From positions 1 through 9,532 of the forward strand of contig DCTU01000094.1 in the NCBI GenBank assembly GCA_002329445.1: DNA of 9,532 bases, written 5' to 3'. The notes below the pieces were generated by a model. That model was not told where the DNA came from. It ran no database searches and was given only the letters and a program-made list of their open reading frames with translations. The translations under genes were made by a program, and so were the position numbers. Each line of letters begins with the position of its first letter. Position 1 is the first letter of the stretch. Shown here in pieces: positions 5,624 through 9,532 of the stretch. This stretch comes from a bacterium UBP9_UBA1432 (GTDB lineage Bacteria; Vulcanimicrobiota; Xenobia; Xenobiales; Xenobiaceae).

Positions 5624-7189
5624 CTACCGTCCCTTTGCCACAACGACCTGCTCGAGTCGGGCCACGACCAGCCCGGCCAGTTGAGCGGCCGCCGCATTGC
5701 TTTCACAGACCTCGACGCCCGCGTCGCGCAGGATCCGGGTCTGTCGGGCCAGGGCCTGAGGGTCCTGCTCGGTTCCGGTCACCGACGCAACGACCGCGAT
5801 GCCCGCCTCACGGGCCTTGCGGATCGCTTCGGAGAGCTCTCCGGCCGGGTCAGGGTGGGCTCCATGGCCCAGGACCAGATCCAGCACCAGGACCGCGACC
5901 TCGGAGTCCTGAGCCTCCTGGAGAATCCGTCGTGTCCTGAGGTCCTGGTCGATCATCGGATGCGGGCGCCCCACGGTGAACTCCTCCTCACCCAGGTCCA
6001 CGATGGTGTGGCCCTGGCTGCGGGTGGAGTCCGACATCTGATGGACTGCGTCCAGGGGAGCGTTGGAGAAGACCGGCTCGGCGAGAAGGTCGCGCCAGAT
6101 CACCTGGGCCTCGTAGGCCAGGGTCCCTCCCGAGAAGAGCCCGCGCAGGCGGGTGCGCCCCCCCCGCATGGCCTCTGCCAGCGGCTGGGAGCGGGCCTGC
6201 AGATCCTGCATCTGCCGGTCCAGGATCTCCTGGACCTTTCCGGTCTCTCCCGTCAGCGCAGTGGCGGCCAGCAAGGCCGCCTCCTGGAGCGTCCGGGCCG
6301 GCAGGATGCCGGGAGCCGTCGGGACCTTCCCTCCCAGGAAGCACACCACCGTGGGCTTCTTGCTGGTGGAGGCCTGCTCCAGGATCCGGGTGGTGACCGA
6401 AGCCGCCGGAGGTTTGCTGACCAGCAGGATCACCCGCGTCTCGGGATCCTCCTGCAGGGCCTTCAGGCCATCGAGCATCATGATCCCGCCGACGTCCTCA
6501 CGCAGATCCCGTCCGCCGGTGCCGATTCCCTGAGAGAGGCCGACGCCCTGGCGGGCCAGGAGCGTGGTGACCTCCTGCAGGCCGGTGCCTGCCGCGGAGA
6601 CCACCCCGACGGGCCCCCGAGGAAGCCGGTTGGCGAAGCCCAGCGCGACCCCGTTCAGGATGGCCGTCCCCGCGCCGGGTCCCATCAGGAGCAGGCCCTT
6701 CTCGTGAGCCATCCTCTTCAGGGAAATCTCGTCCTCCAGGGACACGTTGTCCGAGAAGAGCAGCACGTGCAGGCCTTCGGACAAGGCGTGACGGGCTTCG
6801 TCGGCGGCGAAGCGACCGGTCACAGAGATGACCGCCACGTTGGCCTCGGGCTGGGCCTTGACGGCCGAGCGCAAGGTGCGTGGACGGAAATCCAGGCCTC
6901 CGCTGGCCGGCTCGGCCCGCCTGGCCAGGAGGGCTTCGGCGGTCTTCAGGGCCGCCTGGGCCACCTCCTGGTCCTGGGCCGAGACGACCAGGACCAGGTC
7001 GTTGGGGGTGGCGGCCTGGGCCTGGGCCGAGAGCAGGCCGCTCTGCTCCAGCAGGGACTTGTTGGCCTCGGTGCCCATGACGACCGCGGCGTCGCGGACC
7101 CCCGCCAGGCGGGAGAGCTCTCGGGCCACCAGCATCAGCTTGACCGAGTCGTGGTATTCGCTGGTCTTGATCAGGGTCTGAACGTTCAT
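5624..7189 (-). CDS. fdrA: FdrA-like protein, putative transcarbamylase/acyl-CoA synthetase-fold subunit
   Basis: A 521-residue protein of the FdrA (AllF) family, normal in length. FdrA resembles succinyl-CoA ligase and is one of three subunits of E. coli oxamic transcarbamylase. Features in order: an N-terminal domain (1-100) with the start MNVQTLIKTSEYHDSVKLM; a first Rossmann-like domain with SEGLHVLLFSDNVSLEDEISLK (137-158, split here) and MGPGAGT (169-175); a Gly-rich loop VSAAGTGLQEV (197-207) and GIGTGGRDL (221-229); a ligase-like second half with RGLFSGGTLAYEA (349-361) and DLVLGHGAHPDPAGEL (437-452). E. coli FdrA has, from memory, MGPDCGT where this protein has MGPGAGT. The ATG start overlaps the hydroxylase gene stop by four bases (ATGA at 7186-7189), with AGGA about eight bases upstream. 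The reaction is inferred from family and neighbours; the natural substrate may differ from oxalurate. Confidence 0.92.
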   Translation of the reverse strand: MNVQTLIKTSEYHDSVKLMLVARELSRLAGVRDAAVVMGTEANKSLLEQSGLLSAQAQAATPNDLVLVVSAQDQEVAQAALKTAEALLARRAEPASGGLDFRPRTLRSAVKAQPEANVAVISVTGRFAADEARHALSEGLHVLLFSDNVSLEDEISLKRMAHEKGLLLMGPGAGTAILNGVALGFANRLPRGPVGVVSAAGTGLQEVTTLLARQGVGLSQGIGTGGRDLREDVGGIMMLDGLKALQEDPETRVILLVSKPPAASVTTRILEQASTSKKPTVVCFLGGKVPTAPGILPARTLQEAALLAATALTGETGKVQEILDRQMQDLQARSQPLAEAMRGGRTRLRGLFSGGTLAYEAQVIWRDLLAEPVFSNAPLDAVHQMSDSTRSQGHTIVDLGEEEFTVGRPHPMIDQDLRTRRILQEAQDSEVAVLVLDLVLGHGAHPDPAGELSEAIRKAREAGIAVVASVTGTEQDPQALARQTRILRDAGVEVCESNAAAAQLAGLVVARLEQVVVAKGR

Positions 7190-9532
7190 TTCACCAGTCC
7201 TGCATCCACCATGGCAAGGTACACCTTCTCCGCCGTGAAGGGCGGTGCCCCGGGGTGGATGCCGAGGGCGTCATGAATGGCGTTCGCGATGGCGGGCATG
7301 GTGGGCACCATGGAGTGCTCGCCCACGCCCCGGGCCCCGAAAGGACCATCGTCCTGGGGGACCTCCACGATGATGGACTGCATGTCCCGGGGAGCATCCG
7401 CACTCGTGGCGATGCGGTAGTCGACGAAGCTGGGGTTGCGCACGACCCCATCTTGTAGTTGCAGGCTTTCGAAGAGGGCCGTGCTGATCCCTTGAACCAG
7501 GCCGCCCTCCATCTGCACGTTGACCAGATCGGGGTTGATGGCCTTGCCCATGTCGAAGGCGGAGGCTCCGCGCAGGACCTGAACCCGGCCCGTCTCCAGA
7601 TCGACCTCCACCTCGACGGCCTGGGCCCCGGTGGTGTAGTGGACGACGGCGCGCTCGCCCTGCCCGGTCTCGGGGTCCAGCCCGGTGACGTAGGTCGGCA
7701 TGAAGCTGCCCCGACCGAGGATCGGGCCCCCGATCCAGCCCTGGTCCCCCGGTTTGGCCAGGCCATAGACCACCAGCCCTTTCAGGGACGAGGAGCGCCC
7801 GCTCTTGGCCGAGATCACGTTGCCGTTGACGATGTCCAGGTCCTCCGGGGTCTCCTCCCAGGAGCGGGCCACCAGCTCCAGGATCTGTCGACGCGCATCC
7901 TTGGCGGCCGCCACGACGGCGTTGCCCATGCTCCAGGTCAACCGCGAAGCCACCGTCTGCCACTCGTAGGGGCTGTACTTGGTGTCGACCGGCGAGGCGA
8001 TCCGGACCCAGTCATAGGGAATGCCCAGGGTGGCCGCGGCCATCTGGGCCATGACGGTGAAGGTGCCCTGCCCGATCTCCTGACCTCCCAGACCCAGCGT
8101 GCACTTTCCATCCTCGGACATCTCGATCCAGGCCGAAGACCCGGCGTTCGGTGACATGGCCGGCGCCTTCCACATCGCCGCGATGCCCTTGCCGCGCCGC
8201 TTGTGCGGAGCCGAGGGGGGATCCTTGTGGCCCCAGCCGATGGCCTCGGCGGCCTTCTCGATGCACTCGCCGATGCCGGTGGCGTGCATCTTCATGCCCG
8301 TGACCAGGTTCGAACCCTCCTTGACGCAGTTCCGACGCCGGAACTCCATCGGATCCATCCCGATCTCCAGGGCCAGGCGGTTGATGCACTGTTCCAGGCC
8401 GCACTGCATCTCGGGCTGGCCGAAGCCGCGCATGGGGCCGCCCACGGGGTGGTTGGTGTAGACGCAGAAGCTGTCCGTGCGGACGTTGGGGACATCATAG
8501 GGTCCGCTGGAGGAGTAGCCGGCACCGCGGGTCATGTTGACCCCGTACTCGGCGTAGGCCCCGCCGTCCCAGTAGAACTTGTTGTCCATGGCGGTCAGGT
8601 TGCCCTCGGCGTCGCAGGCCATGGTGAAGTGGGCCACCAGGCCCTGTCGCACGAAGGTGGTGTAGAACTCCTCCTCGCGGGTCAGGCGCAGCTTGACCGG
8701 ACGGCCGCGGACCTGCATGGCGATGGCCACCGCCAGGGCCTCCATGCTCACCCCGGCCTTGCAGCCGAAGCCGCCCCCCACGTAGGGGGCCACCACCTCC
8801 AGATCGGCCTGCGAGATGCCCAGGGCGCTGGCGATCAGGTTCCGCTGGGCGAACGGCGACTGCGAGCTGCCCCAGAGGGTGACGCGACCGCGCTCGTCCA
8901 CCTTGGCGATGGCCACGTGAGGCTCGATGGGGACGTGCTGGACATGGGGAACGCGGAAGGAGTGGTGGACCACCGCGGCGGCCTCGGAGAGGGCCTTGTC
9001 CACGTCCCCCTTGCGGATCTTGAAGAGGTTGGGGATGTTGGTCCCCGGCTGGGGGAAGATGAAGTTGGCGACCTCATACGAGTCGAGCTCGGGGTGCAGC
9101 AGCTCGGCGTCCGGACGGACCCCGTCCTCCGGGTCCAGCACCGGGGGCAGGACTTCGTACTCCACGTGGATCAGGTCCAGGGCCCGCTCGGCGATCTCCT
9201 CGGTGACGGCAGCCACACCGGCCACCGGGTCGCCCACGAAGCGGGCCCGGTCGGTGCAGAAGATGTGCCGATCCTTGAGGTACAGGCCGATGAAGCCCGG
9301 GGTGCTCTGCCCGGTCACCACGGTCTTGACGCCAGGCAGGGCCAGGGCCCGGCTGGCGTCGATGCCCAGGATGCGGGCATGGGGGTGGGGGCTGCGCTTG
9401 ATCCGGGCATACAGCATGTTCGGGCCGAACTGCAGATCATCCGCGAACAGGGCCTCGCCGGTCACTTTCTCGTGGGCGTCCAGTCGGGTCACGCTCTCGC
9501 CCACCGGGCGGGGGGCGGCGTTCTCCTGGTGC
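7186..9532 (-). CDS. Xanthine dehydrogenase-family molybdopterin-binding (large) subunit, 5'-partial
   Basis: The large catalytic subunit of a molybdenum hydroxylase, which inserts water-derived oxygen at a C-H next to nitrogen in N-heterocycles or oxidises aldehydes. Numbering from the GTG at 9504, residues about 11-120 are the a/b-hammerhead domain (EKVTGEALFADDL, then FVGDPVAGVAAV) and the rest forms the cofactor domains. Molybdopterin motifs are GGGFGCK (243-249), PMRGFGQPE (357-365), GGQEIGQGT (473-481) and GARGVGEHS (723-731), with the catalytic Glu expected at 729. The RGFGQPE loop fits the purine/aldehyde class; the AYRCSFR loop of CO dehydrogenases is absent. The frame stays open to the window edge (upstream residues HQENAAPRPV), and family members carry residues before the VTRLDAHEKVTG segment, so the true start is probably outside. 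Fe-S and FAD partner subunits are not visible and may lie upstream. It overlaps fdrA by four bases. The substrate is unknown. Confidence 0.93.
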   Translation of the reverse strand, partial: HQENAAPRPVGESVTRLDAHEKVTGEALFADDLQFGPNMLYARIKRSPHPHARILGIDASRALALPGVKTVVTGQSTPGFIGLYLKDRHIFCTDRARFVGDPVAGVAAVTEEIAERALDLIHVEYEVLPPVLDPEDGVRPDAELLHPELDSYEVANFIFPQPGTNIPNLFKIRKGDVDKALSEAAAVVHHSFRVPHVQHVPIEPHVAIAKVDERGRVTLWGSSQSPFAQRNLIASALGISQADLEVVAPYVGGGFGCKAGVSMEALAVAIAMQVRGRPVKLRLTREEEFYTTFVRQGLVAHFTMACDAEGNLTAMDNKFYWDGGAYAEYGVNMTRGAGYSSSGPYDVPNVRTDSFCVYTNHPVGGPMRGFGQPEMQCGLEQCINRLALEIGMDPMEFRRRNCVKEGSNLVTGMKMHATGIGECIEKAAEAIGWGHKDPPSAPHKRRGKGIAAMWKAPAMSPNAGSSAWIEMSEDGKCTLGLGGQEIGQGTFTVMAQMAAATLGIPYDWVRIASPVDTKYSPYEWQTVASRLTWSMGNAVVAAAKDARRQILELVARSWEETPEDLDIVNGNVISAKSGRSSSLKGLVVYGLAKPGDQGWIGGPILGRGSFMPTYVTGLDPETGQGERAVVHYTTGAQAVEVEVDLETGRVQVLRGASAFDMGKAINPDLVNVQMEGGLVQGISTALFESLQLQDGVVRNPSFVDYRIATSADAPRDMQSIIVEVPQDDGPFGARGVGEHSMVPTMPAIANAIHDALGIHPGAPPFTAEKVYLAMVDAGLVK

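Noticed and set aside
5615..7276. A 553-codon open frame on the + strand opposite fdrA
   Set aside because: Its product is low-complexity Gly/Gln/His-rich with no family motif, while the opposite strand encodes a full-length FdrA. Long antisense frames are expected in high-GC genes.
9502..9504. GTG as the true start of the hydroxylase large subunit
   Set aside because: No properly spaced Shine-Dalgarno precedes it, the frame remains open to the window edge, and family members usually have residues before this point.

Overview
The window is high-GC bacterial DNA (visibly well above 60% G+C), densely coding, with Shine-Dalgarno-type starts and ATGA stop/start overlaps. No rRNA, tRNA, transposase or CRISPR array is visible. 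The sequence alone does not fix the phylum; a Gram-negative or candidate-phylum bacterium is plausible but unproven.

Left part, + strand (1..1349): the 3' end of an unrecognised gene overlaps by four bases a soluble, GAF-like sensor histidine kinase. A perfect 13-bp stem hairpin (1353..1388) separates the kinase from a convergent minus-strand gene. That gene (1425..1976) encodes a small protein with two four-cysteine zinc-binding motifs and a long Gly/Tyr-repeat tail ending in an Arg/Asp-rich tip. It starts with TTG. A gene-free stretch of about 300 bases (1977..2279) holds its leader, a possible promoter and some hairpins.

Right part, minus strand (2280..9532): five catabolic genes run in one direction. 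In transcription order they are: the large molybdopterin-binding subunit of a xanthine dehydrogenase-family hydroxylase (5' end beyond the window), FdrA, a DUF1116 (YlbE/AllG) protein, a cyclase-family metal-dependent hydrolase, and a nitrilase-superfamily amidohydrolase. The first three are coupled (4-base overlap, then a 2-base gap). The last two follow after 97 and 62 bases. The 62-base gap contains a strong hairpin plus T-tract that looks like an intrinsic terminator or attenuator inside the operon.

FdrA and YlbE are two of the three subunits of E. coli oxamic transcarbamylase (AllFGH). Their linkage to a molybdenum hydroxylase, a ring-opening-type hydrolase and an amidase suggests a route that oxidises an N-heterocycle, opens it to a carbamoyl or ureido acid, recovers carbamoyl phosphate, and hydrolyses the remaining amide. 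The third subunit (AllH/DUF2877), a carbamate kinase, the Fe-S and FAD subunits of the hydroxylase, transporters and regulators are not in the window. The substrate is unknown. This cluster is the most interesting content.
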